DNA of 17,768 bases, taken from positions 1 to 17,768 of the forward strand of contig MGDB01000149.1 in assembly GCA_001790645.1 (NCBI GenBank). Direction: 5' to 3'. Position numbers and translations under genes: made by a program. The notes below the pieces were generated by a model, which saw nothing but the letters and a program-made list of their open reading frames with translations, made no database searches and was not told where the DNA came from. The stretch is from Candidatus Schekmanbacteria bacterium GWA2_38_11 (GTDB taxonomy: Bacteria; Schekmanbacteria; GWA2-38-11). Of the stretch, positions 1 to 6,520 are shown piece by piece (position 1 is the first letter of the stretch; each line of letters begins with the position of its first letter).

Positions 1-164
1 GAGTTCTAATGAATACAGGAGTTGCCGGCGCAAAAAAACCACTGCTTATGGCAGAGGCAATGAATTGTGCAGTCAGGGCAGGAAGGCTGGCATATCTGGC
101 AGGAAGAATACCAAAGAAGCTATACGCTACAGCCTCAAGCCCGCTTACAGGGTTGATTGAATAA
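1..164 (+). CDS. thiG: Thiazole synthase ThiG, 3' end only
   Basis: This is the last 53 codons of a gene that begins before the window; the first full codon is at position 3 and the TAA is at 162-164. ThiG builds the thiazole phosphate half of thiamine in the cytoplasm from deoxyxylulose phosphate, dehydroglycine and the ThiS thiocarboxylate. The visible tail reads [20 protein letters not shown] and then [20 protein letters not shown], which is the C-terminal part of the ThiG TIM barrel (the segment after the phosphate-binding loop, with MAEAM and GR-A-LAGRIPK-YA). It is followed on the same strand by thiE, which fits a thi operon. ThiS, ThiF and ThiH or ThiO are not visible and may lie upstream. 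The identification is strong despite the truncation by the window edge. Confidence 0.9.
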   Translation, partial: VLMNTGVAGAKKPLLMAEAMNCAVRAGRLAYLAGRIPKKLYATASSPLTGLIE

Positions 165-168
165 GATT

Positions 169-275
169 AAGGATTCGAGGATTCAGGGGGTTGAGAGAAA
201 TTTAAAGATCAAAAATAAAAATTATGGTATTTAGTTTTTGATTTTTGAATTTTTCTTGAATCCTTGAACCCTATT
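169..275. repeat. Long imperfect AT-rich inverted repeat between thiG and thiE
   Basis: The outer arms are GGATTCGAGGATTCAGGG (about 171-188) and the complement of GAATCCTTGAACCC (about 258-271). The inner arms are A-rich (around ATCAAAAATAAAAATTA, 208-224) and T-rich (around TTTTTGATTTTTGAATTTTT, 235-254), meeting at ATGGTATTT. A close relative of the inner part lies after thiC (4021-4071). It fills most of the thiG-thiE gap, so no TPP riboswitch is seen there. It could slow transcription, but the fold lacks a compact stem plus U-run. Confidence 0.5.
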
Positions 276-286
276 AGGAAACACTC

Positions 287-919
287 TTGAATAATAAGAA
301 AGATTTAATTGATAAACTAAAACTTTATCTTGTAACAGACAGAAAAATAGCAAAGCTGCCCCTTACCAGTGTTATCAGAGAGGCTTTAAGGGGAGGGGTC
401 AGGGCTGTACAACTCAGAGAAAAGGATTTATCATCAAGGGAACTCTATGACCTCGCAAAAAAGATAAGGAAGATAACCAGAGAGAAAAAGGCTTTATTTT
501 TTATAAATGACAGGATAGATATTGCTCTTGCAGCAGGGGCTGATGGAGTGCATTTGGGCTGGCAGTCTGTTCCGGCAGATAAGGCAAGAAAACTTACAGG
601 TAATAAATTTATTATTGGTGTTTCAACCCACTCTTTAAAAGAAGCTCTGAGAGCGCAAAAAGAGGGAGCAGACTATATTACCTTTGGCCCGGTTTATCAG
701 ACTCCGTCAAAAGAGGGTCTGGTTGATTTTAAGGGGCCCGGTGCAGTAAAGAGGGTCAGGGAAAAAATAAATATCCCGTTAATAGCCATAGGCGGGATTA
801 AAGAGGTAAATGCACGTGATGTGGTCCTGATGGGAGCAGACGGGATAGCAGTGATATCTGCTATTATGGCTGACGGGAAACCTTATATGGCTGCAAGAAG
901 ACTGGTTGATGAATTATAG
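287..919 (+). CDS. thiE: Thiamine phosphate synthase ThiE
   Basis: ThiE joins HMP diphosphate to thiazole phosphate, giving thiamine phosphate and pyrophosphate. The 210-residue product has the usual length and TIM-barrel motifs: QLREKD (42-47), NDR (74-76), DGVHLG (86-91), GVSTHS (111-116), GPVYQTPSK (134-142, where the family more often has GPIFPTxTK), IGGI (168-171) and VISAI (189-193). The start is a TTG preceded by AGGA at 276-279 with a 7-base gap; no in-frame ATG exists near the N-terminus, so TTG is the likely start. The gene follows thiG by about 120 bases that are mostly repeat. It is functionally redundant with the ThiN domain encoded just downstream, which is uncommon. The assignment is strong. 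Confidence 0.93.
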   Translation: MNNKKDLIDKLKLYLVTDRKIAKLPLTSVIREALRGGVRAVQLREKDLSSRELYDLAKKIRKITREKKALFFINDRIDIALAAGADGVHLGWQSVPADKARKLTGNKFIIGVSTHSLKEALRAQKEGADYITFGPVYQTPSKEGLVDFKGPGAVKRVREKINIPLIAIGGIKEVNARDVVLMGADGIAVISAIMADGKPYMAARRLVDEL

Positions 920-990
920 GAGGGGGTAAGTCAGAAGTTGAAGTTGGGAAGATGTGAAGATGGGAAGTCAGGAAGATTCCCTTTCCGAAC

Positions 991-1071
991 GTAGGGCAAC
1001 CCTTTAGGGTTGCTTGTCTACCGGCAGGCAGGTGCCGGAAGGTATTAAGCAAGGCTAAAGCCTTGCCCTAC
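991..1071. repeat. BIME-like pair of GTAG-headed REP hairpins with a 31-bp linker
   Basis: Two hairpins face each other. The left one starts GTAG and has stem GCAACCC/GGGTTGC with loop TTTA (996-1013). The right one has stem GCAAGGCT/AGCCTTGC (1049-1066) and ends in CTAC, so GTAG lies at both outer ends. The two 25-base arms (991-1015 and 1047-1071) equal the reverse complement of the element at 2597-2650, base for base, but the linker here is 31 bases (1016-1046, containing CCGGCAGGCAGG) instead of 4. The rest of the gap (920-990 and 1072-1152) shows nothing I recognise. Confidence 0.85.
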
Positions 1072-1152
1072 AAGTGATGGGAGGATTGCTGTAAGCTGAA
1101 TGCTGTGAGCTAAAAGCTTTAAGTTCTGTTTAACAATTTTGAAGGAAAAAAT

Positions 1153-2508
1153 ATGAGAAAAGTTTTAACAATAGCGGGTTCTGATTCCGGTGGAGGTGCC
1201 GGGATACAGGCAGATTTAAAGACAATAACTGTGCTTGGTGCATACGGGATGAGTGTTATCACAGCCATAACTGCTCAGAACAGCCTTGGCGTGAAGGCTA
1301 TACAGAAAATAGATACCGAAATAATCGAGAAGCAGATTGACTGCATCTTTGAGGACTTTGGAGCTGATGCAGTTAAGACCGGAATGCTGTTTAACGCAGA
1401 AATTTTGAGTCGAGTTACTAAAAGATTAAAAGAGTATCGAGTGAAAAATCTTGTAGTTGATCCTGTGATGGTGGCAAAGAGCGGAGATTATTTATTGGAT
1501 AAAGAAGGAAGAATTGCCCTCAAGGAGAAATTAGTACCACAGGCTTTTTTAATTACCCCGAATTTATATGAGGCATCAGAGCTGACAGGGATAAAGGTTG
1601 ACAGTGTTGCAAAGATGAAAAAGGCTGCAAAAGTGATAAATGAGGTGGGAGCAAAAAATGTCCTTATTAAGGGAGGACATCTGAGAGGAGATGCGGTTGA
1701 TGTTCTATATGACGGTGATTGCTTCTATGAATTCCGTGAGAAAAGGATTAATACGGTCCACACCCATGGAGTGGGTTGTACGCTCTCTGCTGCAATTGCA
1801 ACTTTTTTAGCAAGAAAATATAACCTCCATACTTCAATCGGGAAAGCAAAAAACTATGTTACCCAGGCAATAAAAGGCGCATCACCCCTTGGCAAAGGGA
1901 TCAGTCCTGTTAATCATTTTGCAGACATGGCCCAGAGGTTGTATAACTACGGGAGGTTTGAGCTTTTAAAGGAAATAAAGGATGCGGTAGCGATTCTTAA
2001 AGTGGAAAAAATCTCAAGGCTTATACCCGAGGTTGGTTCAAACCTTGCTTTCTGCCTCCCAGGGGCGCGGGACCTTAACGACGTGGCTGCAATTCCCGGA
2101 AGGATTATAAGATTAGGCCATGATGTAGTAACTGTGGCTGAACCTGAGTTCGGTGTATCTTCCCATGTTGGGAAAATAGTTTTAACTCTAAATAGATATG
2201 ATGAAGTTTTCAGAAGCGCTATGAATATAAAATTTACAGAAGAGATACTAAAGGCATGTAAAAGCCTCGAGTTCAGAATCGCAGAGTTTTCAAGAAAGAA
2301 AGAGCCAAAAAATGTCAGGATAAATGAAGGAAAAAGCCTTGAGTGGGGAGTTGATTCTGTCTTAAAAAGGGAAGGTGGAATACCTGATATCATTTTTGAC
2401 AGAGGCGGTATCGGGAAAGAAGCAATGGTAAGGGTTACAGGAAAAGATCCGGCTGATGTGGCAAATAAGGTTATCAGGATAAACAGAGGGATACAGAAGA
2501 AGACATGA
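1153..2508 (+). CDS. thiD: Fused HMP/HMP-P kinase and ThiN-type thiamine phosphate synthase (ThiDN)
   Basis: The N-terminal half (about 1-265) is ThiD, which phosphorylates HMP and then HMP phosphate. It shows GSDSGGGAGIQADLKT (9-24), VVDPVMVAKSG (101-111) and the catalytic-loop HGVGCT (205-210, Cys209), where the family usually has HGTGCT. The C-terminal half (about 275-451) is a ThiN domain, a ThiE-unrelated thiamine phosphate synthase known from archaea and some bacteria. It shows GSNLAFCLPGA (295-305), FGVSSHVG (333-340) and FDRGGIGKEAM (415-425). Arg320 and His338 are my candidates for the Arg and His reported as essential in an archaeal ThiN. The ATG has GAAGGA at 1141-1146. The gene lies between thiE and thiC. 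Full length; no damage seen. Whether both halves are active cannot be told from sequence. Confidence 0.93.
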   Translation: MRKVLTIAGSDSGGGAGIQADLKTITVLGAYGMSVITAITAQNSLGVKAIQKIDTEIIEKQIDCIFEDFGADAVKTGMLFNAEILSRVTKRLKEYRVKNLVVDPVMVAKSGDYLLDKEGRIALKEKLVPQAFLITPNLYEASELTGIKVDSVAKMKKAAKVINEVGAKNVLIKGGHLRGDAVDVLYDGDCFYEFREKRINTVHTHGVGCTLSAAIATFLARKYNLHTSIGKAKNYVTQAIKGASPLGKGISPVNHFADMAQRLYNYGRFELLKEIKDAVAILKVEKISRLIPEVGSNLAFCLPGARDLNDVAAIPGRIIRLGHDVVTVAEPEFGVSSHVGKIVLTLNRYDEVFRSAMNIKFTEEILKACKSLEFRIAEFSRKKEPKNVRINEGKSLEWGVDSVLKREGGIPDIIFDRGGIGKEAMVRVTGKDPADVANKVIRINRGIQKKT

Positions 2509-2530
2509 GACATGAGACCTGAGACTGAAA

Positions 2531-2552
2531 GGGCGACTAAAGTCGCCCCTAC
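2531..2552 (-). repeat. GTAG-headed REP hairpin, GGGCGACT stem
   Basis: Read on the minus strand it starts GTAG and then folds with arms GGGCGACT and AGTCGCCC around a 2-base turn (core CTTTAG). A 29-base stretch around it (2529-2557) is identical to 4204-4232. Confidence 0.8.
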
Positions 2553-2596
2553 CCACAGAGGGCAGGGGGGGAAACTTGAGACAAAAGACTAAAGAT

Positions 2597-2650
2597 GTAG
2601 GGCAAGGCTTTAGCCTTGCTTAAGGAAGCAACCCTAAAGGGTTGCCCTAC
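2597..2650. repeat. Clean 54-bp BIME-like pair of REP hairpins
   Basis: This is the simplest copy of the paired element. GTAG plus a GCAAGGCT/AGCCTTGC hairpin (2597-2619), a short linker, then a GCAACCC/GGGTTGC hairpin ending in CTAC (2628-2650). The two 25-base arms are separated by only 4 bases. Just downstream, 2664-2677 (AGCCTGCGGCTAC) looks like a half copy of another GTAG-headed repeat. Together with 2531-2552 this fills the thiDN-thiC gap, in which I see no TPP riboswitch. Confidence 0.85.
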
Positions 2651-2730
2651 AGAAATAATGGAGAAGCCTGCGGCTACCAATTTTGAATAATGACAGCAAA
2701 AAATTTAAACCAAAAGGAAGGTGAGAGGGT

Positions 2731-4008
2731 ATGACACTGCTTGAAAAAGCAAGGAAAGGTGAGGTGACTCCTGAAGTAGAGTCAGTAGCAAAGAAAGAGG
2801 GGATGAATCCAGGAAAACTTTTACAGAAGATCTCATGTGGTAAGGTTATAATACCAAGGAATACAAACAGGCGGCCAATCATACCCTGCGGCATTGGTGA
2901 GGGGCTAAGCACAAAGGTAAATGCCAATATAGGCACTTCTCCGGAGCATATTGACCTTTCAGAGGAGCTGTCAAAAATCAAAGCTGCAGTTGAGGCTGGT
3001 GCAGATTCCATCATGGATTTATCTACGGGAGGGGATCTGGAAGAGACATTAAGGCAGGTGCTGGACGTCTCAGATGTTATTGTCGGGACTGTTCCAATCT
3101 ATCAGGCCGGAGTAGAAGCTTATAAAAAGGGAGAGTCGATTGCAAAGATTAAAAAGGATGATTTTTTTAAGGTCATAGAGAAACAGGCTGAGGCAGGTGT
3201 TGATTTCATGACTATCCACTGCGGAGTCACGTTAAATACTTTGGAGAGGGTTGAAAAAGAGAAAAGGATAACAGGGATAGTAAGCCGTGGCGGGTCAATC
3301 ATTTCACAATGGATGAAGCACAACGGGAAGGAAAATCCTTACTATGAGGACTTTGACAGACTCCTTGAGATAATGAGGAAATACGATGTCTGTTTAAGTC
3401 TTGGGGATGGACTGAGGCCCGGGTGTCTCCATGATGCAACTGACCGTCCGCAGATGCAGGAATTGATATTGCTCGGCGAGCTGACTGAGAGGGCATGGGA
3501 GCACGGGATCCAGGTCATGGTAGAAGGCCCGGGGCATGTTCCCATAAACCAGGTGGAAGCAAACGTTGTTCTTCAAAAGAGATTGTGCAAGAAAGCGCCA
3601 TTTTATGTTTTAGGACCTCTTGTTACTGACATTGCTCCGGGATATGACCATATTACATCCGCAATAGGCGGGGCACTGGCTGCAAGCTTTGGCGCTGATT
3701 TCCTCTGCTATGTGACTTCATCCGAGCATCTGCGTCTTCCAACAGTTGAGGATGTGAGGGAAGGTGTGATTGTTACAAAGATCGCTGCTCATGCAGCAGA
3801 CATAGCCAAGGGGATAAGAGGTGCGGTGGAGAGGGACAACAGGATGTCAAGTGCAAGAAAGAACCTTGACTGGGAAGAGCAGATAAGGCTCTCAATTGAT
3901 CCTGAAAAGGCTAAATCCATAAGGGATGCAAGCAGACCCAAGACCCCTGACGTGTGCACCATGTGCGGTGTTTTCTGTTCAATGAGAGGGGAGATGATTA
4001 AAAAGTAG
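2731..4008 (+). CDS. thiC: Phosphomethylpyrimidine synthase ThiC (radical SAM, short form)
   Basis: ThiC rearranges aminoimidazole ribotide into HMP phosphate, the pyrimidine half of thiamine, using S-adenosylmethionine and a 4Fe-4S cluster. The 425-residue product is the short form lacking the N-terminal extension of the enterobacterial enzyme. Visible family motifs are NANIGTS (64-70), DLSTGGDL (96-103), SRGGSI (185-190), LSLGDGLRPGC (222-232), EGPGHVP (265-271), DIAPGYDHI (300-308) and the cluster ligands Cys409, Cys412, Cys416. The spacing CX2CX3C is one residue shorter than CX2CX4C of the long enzymes; I believe this is normal for the short group. The anaerobic paralogue BzaF (hydroxybenzimidazole synthase) shares much of this, but the thi neighbours favour ThiC. 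The ATG has a purine-rich GGTGAGAGG just before it. Confidence 0.95.
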   Translation: MTLLEKARKGEVTPEVESVAKKEGMNPGKLLQKISCGKVIIPRNTNRRPIIPCGIGEGLSTKVNANIGTSPEHIDLSEELSKIKAAVEAGADSIMDLSTGGDLEETLRQVLDVSDVIVGTVPIYQAGVEAYKKGESIAKIKKDDFFKVIEKQAEAGVDFMTIHCGVTLNTLERVEKEKRITGIVSRGGSIISQWMKHNGKENPYYEDFDRLLEIMRKYDVCLSLGDGLRPGCLHDATDRPQMQELILLGELTERAWEHGIQVMVEGPGHVPINQVEANVVLQKRLCKKAPFYVLGPLVTDIAPGYDHITSAIGGALAASFGADFLCYVTSSEHLRLPTVEDVREGVIVTKIAAHAADIAKGIRGAVERDNRMSSARKNLDWEEQIRLSIDPEKAKSIRDASRPKTPDVCTMCGVFCSMRGEMIKK

Positions 4009-4020
4009 CAGAAGAGTACA

Positions 4021-4071
4021 AAGAAATTTAAAATTTAAAAATCAAAATTCAAAATGATGGTATTTGATTTT
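4021..4071. repeat. AT-rich inverted repeat after thiC
   Basis: Arms AAAATCAAA (4038-4046) and TTTGATTTT (4063-4071) surround an ATGGTATTT core. The arrangement resembles 199-258. It lies just after the thiC stop, but it lacks a GC stem with U-run, so I do not call it a terminator. The following 4072-4203 shows only a degenerate GGGTGCTTTAGTCTTCCC palindrome at about 4151-4168. Confidence 0.45.
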
Positions 4072-4205
4072 ATATGGAAGATTTGGACATTGACAAAAGA
4101 CTTGGATAGCTTATAAAAAAAAGATTAAGAAATAATAAAGCAGGGGAGGGGGGTGCTTTAGTCTTCCCATTTTAATGTAAGAAACTTAGAAATGTGTTAT
4201 GTCAA

Positions 4206-4227
4206 GGGCGACTAAAGTCGCCCCTAC
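4206..4227 (-). repeat. GTAG-headed REP hairpin, second copy of the GGGCGACT type
   Basis: Arms GGGCGACT and AGTCGCCC, followed by CCTAC on the plus strand, so GTAG heads the minus-strand copy. It is part of a 29-base exact repeat with 2529-2557. Confidence 0.8.
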
Positions 4228-4238
4228 CCACAATAAAA

Positions 4239-4282
4239 GTAGGTCAGGCGCCTGCCTGCCGGCAGGCAGGTCCCGCCTGTCC
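4239..4282 (+). repeat. GTAG-headed REP hairpin with a 20-bp palindrome inserted at its tip
   Basis: GTAGGTCAGGCG (4239-4250) is followed by a perfect 20-base palindrome (4251-4270, arms CCTGCCTGCC and GGCAGGCAGG) and then TCCCGCCTGTCC (4271-4282). Deleting the 20 bases leaves a 24-base hairpin that differs at one base from the uninterrupted copy at 17554-17577. The element ends 25 bases before the htrA start. Confidence 0.85.
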
Positions 4283-4307
4283 GGAAAGGATTTTCAGAGA
4301 GAACTTT

Positions 4308-5780
4308 ATGGAAAAAAGAAATGTTACGAGTCTAAGTCTGATTCTGGTTGTATTAATTCTTGTTGGAATTATTTTTGCTTCAAGAATTGATTTTTCCACT
4401 CAGTCGAAAAAAGTTCTATGGAAGGAAAGACCCCTAAAAGAGAATGCACCAAAGGTTGACAAGTTCAAAAGGCCGGATTCTTTCGTTGAATTAATTAAGC
4501 GGGAAAAGCCTGCAGTAGTCAATATTAGCACTACGCAGGTTTTAAGTCCGAAAAAATTCCATCCCTGGGAAAACAGAGACAGAGGGGGAAACCCAAACCC
4601 ATTTGATGATTTTTTTGATAAGTTTTTTGAGGACATGCCAAAAAGTGATCTCAAGCGCCAGAGCCTTGGGTCAGGCTTTATAATCAGCAATGACGGATAC
4701 ATTCTGACTAATAACCATGTAATAGAAAATGCAACGAAAATTAAAGTTACATTGTCAGACGGAAGGGAATATGAAGCAAAGGTCATAGGCAGGGACCCAA
4801 AGACTGATATTGCCCTCATAAAGATTTCCTCAAACGGGTCGCTTCCCGTTGCGTACCTTGGAGACTCTGACAAGGTTGAAGTAGGGGAATGGGTAGTTGC
4901 CATCGGGAACCCCTTTGGTCTCGGGCAGACAGTTACAGCAGGGATTGTGAGCGCCAAGGGAAGGGTAATTGGAATAGGAAATTATGATAATTTTATCCAG
5001 ACAGACGCCTCTATCAACCCGGGCAACAGCGGAGGTCCTTTGTTTGATATTAGCGGAGAAGTAGTGGGGATAAATACTGCTATTGTTGCTTCAGGCCAGG
5101 GGATAGGGTTTGCAACGCCCATAAATATGGCAAAGGAAATCCTCAAAAGTTTAAAAGAGGAAGGGAGCGTGACGAGGGGCTGGCTTGGGGTAAATATCCA
5201 GCAGGTTGATGAAACAATTGCAAAGACTTTTAACCTGAAAGATACAAAAGGTGCGCTGGTCGGTGATATAATAGCAGATACACCCGCTGAGAAAGCAGGA
5301 ATAAAAAGAGGCGATGTGATCCTTGAATTTAACGGGAAGAAAGTAGATTCCTATCACGACCTTCCAAGAATAGTTGCCAGCACAAAGATAGGGAGTGTAG
5401 TTGATGTTATTCTGATGAGAAACGGTGAGACGAAAGTTTTAAAGGTTCAGGTTGAGGAGCTTAAGGATGATCTCATTATAAAATCCTCAACCCAGGTCAC
5501 AGACAAGCTTGGACTGACAGTTGCAGAGATTGATTCATTAGAGGAGAGAAGGTCTAATACACCTCCTGAGGGAGTATTGATTAAGGGAGTGAGAAAGGGG
5601 AGCCTGGCTGAAGAGAATGATTTAAGGGTTGGCGACGTAATACTGGAGATTAACAAAGAGAAGCTTACTAACGTTAAAGATTATGAAATGGCATTAAAGA
5701 AGATAGAAAAAAACAATCATGTCATAATGCTTATAAAGAGAGAAGGAAGGACCTTTTTTGCAAGTATAAAACTCAGATAG
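4308..5780 (+). CDS. HtrA/DegP-family periplasmic serine protease (Do-like)
   Basis: A 490-residue envelope protease that degrades or refolds damaged exported proteins. An N-terminal signal or anchor segment (about 8-24) is followed by a trypsin-like domain with catalytic His137 (TNNHVIENA), Asp167 (DPKTDIALIKI) and Ser241 (NPGNSGGPL). Two PDZ domains follow at about 290-380 and 399-487, the first beginning RGWLGVNIQ. This is the DegP/DegQ layout, and all three catalytic residues are intact. I start at the ATG at 4308, right before the signal segment. The frame stays open back to an ATG at 4194, but that stretch translates the REP repeats (4206-4282) and is unlikely to be protein. A weak GAGAG lies at 4297-4301. 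Which of DegP, DegQ or MucD it matches cannot be settled, so no symbol is given. Confidence 0.93.
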   Translation: MEKRNVTSLSLILVVLILVGIIFASRIDFSTQSKKVLWKERPLKENAPKVDKFKRPDSFVELIKREKPAVVNISTTQVLSPKKFHPWENRDRGGNPNPFDDFFDKFFEDMPKSDLKRQSLGSGFIISNDGYILTNNHVIENATKIKVTLSDGREYEAKVIGRDPKTDIALIKISSNGSLPVAYLGDSDKVEVGEWVVAIGNPFGLGQTVTAGIVSAKGRVIGIGNYDNFIQTDASINPGNSGGPLFDISGEVVGINTAIVASGQGIGFATPINMAKEILKSLKEEGSVTRGWLGVNIQQVDETIAKTFNLKDTKGALVGDIIADTPAEKAGIKRGDVILEFNGKKVDSYHDLPRIVASTKIGSVVDVILMRNGETKVLKVQVEELKDDLIIKSSTQVTDKLGLTVAEIDSLEERRSNTPPEGVLIKGVRKGSLAEENDLRVGDVILEINKEKLTNVKDYEMALKKIEKNNHVIMLIKREGRTFFASIKLR

Positions 5781-5820
5781 TAGAGATTTTTGAAAGAACA
5801 AGGTCTTTTCGAAAATCTAC
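5780..5820. repeat. Imperfect hairpin straddling the htrA stop codon
   Basis: GTAGA (5780-5784) pairs with TCTAC (5816-5820), and GAAAGA with TCTTTTC, around an ACAAGG loop. It begins at the last base of the htrA TAG. No U-run follows, so it is either a 3'-protecting stem-loop or a diverged GTAG-headed repeat. Confidence 0.4.
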
Positions 5821-5894
5821 TTATAGCCTGTGGCTGATTGAATTAATGAAAAGAATTTTTTGTGGGGTGTATATATCATTTCAACTTTTTTGTC

Positions 5895-6005
5895 GTCATT
5901 CCTGTCCCTGCTTTCGCAGGGATAAACTCCAGCAGAGCCTGCCCCGTACTTGATACGGGGAATCCAGAGCAAAGAGACTGGATTCCGGGTCAAGCCCGGA
6001 ATGAC
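5895..6005. repeat. MITE-like element with GTCATTCC / GGAATGAC ends
   Basis: The 111-base element has perfect 8-base inverted ends. Inside are GGAATCCAG / CTGGATTCC arms and a CCCCGTA-CTTGA-TACGGGG hairpin. A shorter relative with GTCATTCC start, AAACTCCAGC and GGGAATCCAGA in the same order lies at 13498-13574. Relative to that copy, this one carries about 24 extra bases (5934-5957) including most of the CCCCGTA hairpin. A reading frame over it on the minus strand encodes only repeat peptide. A small CCCCG/CGGGG hairpin follows at 6038-6056. Confidence 0.75.
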
Positions 6006-6110
6006 AGGCATATGTAATTAGTTTCAAAAATTTAATACCCCGCAGTTCTATCGGGGTGGTAGGTAATTAAAGATAAAAAGATAATAAGATACCGGTTATC
6101 AGCTATAAGT

Positions 6111-6144
6111 GTTATAGAAAAATGTTTTCTATAACTTTTTATTT
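6111..6144 (+). terminator. Rho-independent-type terminator on the plus strand
   Basis: A perfect 11-base stem, GTTATAGAAAA (6111-6121) with TTTTCTATAAC (6125-6135), has a 3-base loop and is followed at once by TTTTTATTT. It can end rightward transcription from htrA before the convergent small gene. The stem is AT-rich, so efficiency is uncertain. No T-run follows on the minus strand. Confidence 0.55.
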
Positions 6145-6417
6145 AGCCTTTGGGTTGCTATATGCGGGGATATCACCATTAAAGATTTTAATCTTAATAG
6201 GGCCCTCCTTTTTGAGGGGGTGGTTCAGGTAAGGGGTGATAACTAAAAACCATAAGATTAGTACGAGAATAAGTGAAAGGAGGATAAGTCTAAAATTATA
6301 TTTTTGAGGTTTTACTTCAAAAATTTCTTCTTCGCTTCCAATTTCAAATCTTTTGTAGCCCTTTGGCCAGACTCTTTTAACTTTATTCTCTTTTTTATGA
6401 GGAAATCTTACTGACAT
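6139..6417 (-). CDS. Small single-pass membrane protein of unknown function
   Basis: A 92-residue product not recognised as any family. Residues 1-25 are strongly basic (PHKKENKVKRVWPKGYKR). An acidic patch GSEEEIFE (27-34) follows, then one clear transmembrane helix at about 43-62 (LILLSLILVLILWFLVI), and a short tail with a KKEGPIKIKIF stretch, which suggests a small bitopic protein with its N-terminus in the cytoplasm. The ATG is preceded by AAGGAT about ten bases upstream on the minus strand. It is transcribed away from the transketolase genes and converges on htrA. The helix, the ribosome site and the lack of an alternative gene here support it as real, but a chance reading frame is possible. 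Confidence 0.6.
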   Translation of the reverse strand: MSVRFPHKKENKVKRVWPKGYKRFEIGSEEEIFEVKPQKYNFRLILLSLILVLILWFLVITPYLNHPLKKEGPIKIKIFNGDIPAYSNPKAK

Positions 6418-6520
6418 AACTTTTTTATCCTTTTTTTATTTTTAACATTTAAAAGATTTGCGGTCAAGATGAAAAGGGGGAAGAACATCTTCTTTTACGT
6501 GATTGAAAGGGAAAATTCAG

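Noticed and set aside
864..1052. 62-residue minus-strand frame after thiE
   Set aside because: It covers the BIME-like repeat and the antisense end of thiE; no ribosome site.
991..1071. CRISPR-like repeat array
   Set aside because: The repeats are palindromic, irregularly spaced and dispersed in several gaps; there is no regular spacer series and no cas gene.
1947..2513. 188-residue minus-strand frame opposite thiDN
   Set aside because: Shadow of the ThiN-coding region; no family features, and the plus-strand product is clearly real.
2518..2552. TPP riboswitch candidate before thiC (CTGAGA-like run)
   Set aside because: Only a short match exists; the second conserved segment and the fold are absent, and the adjacent hairpin is a REP found elsewhere.
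4194..4307. Upstream extension of the HtrA-like protein
   Set aside because: The 38 added residues translate two REP elements (for example ACRQAG) and precede a complete signal segment that starts at the ATG at 4308.
5817..6011. 64-residue minus-strand reading frame (MPVIPGLTRNPV...)
   Set aside because: It lies almost wholly in the MITE-like repeat at 5895-6005; such peptides are translations of dispersed repeats, not genes.
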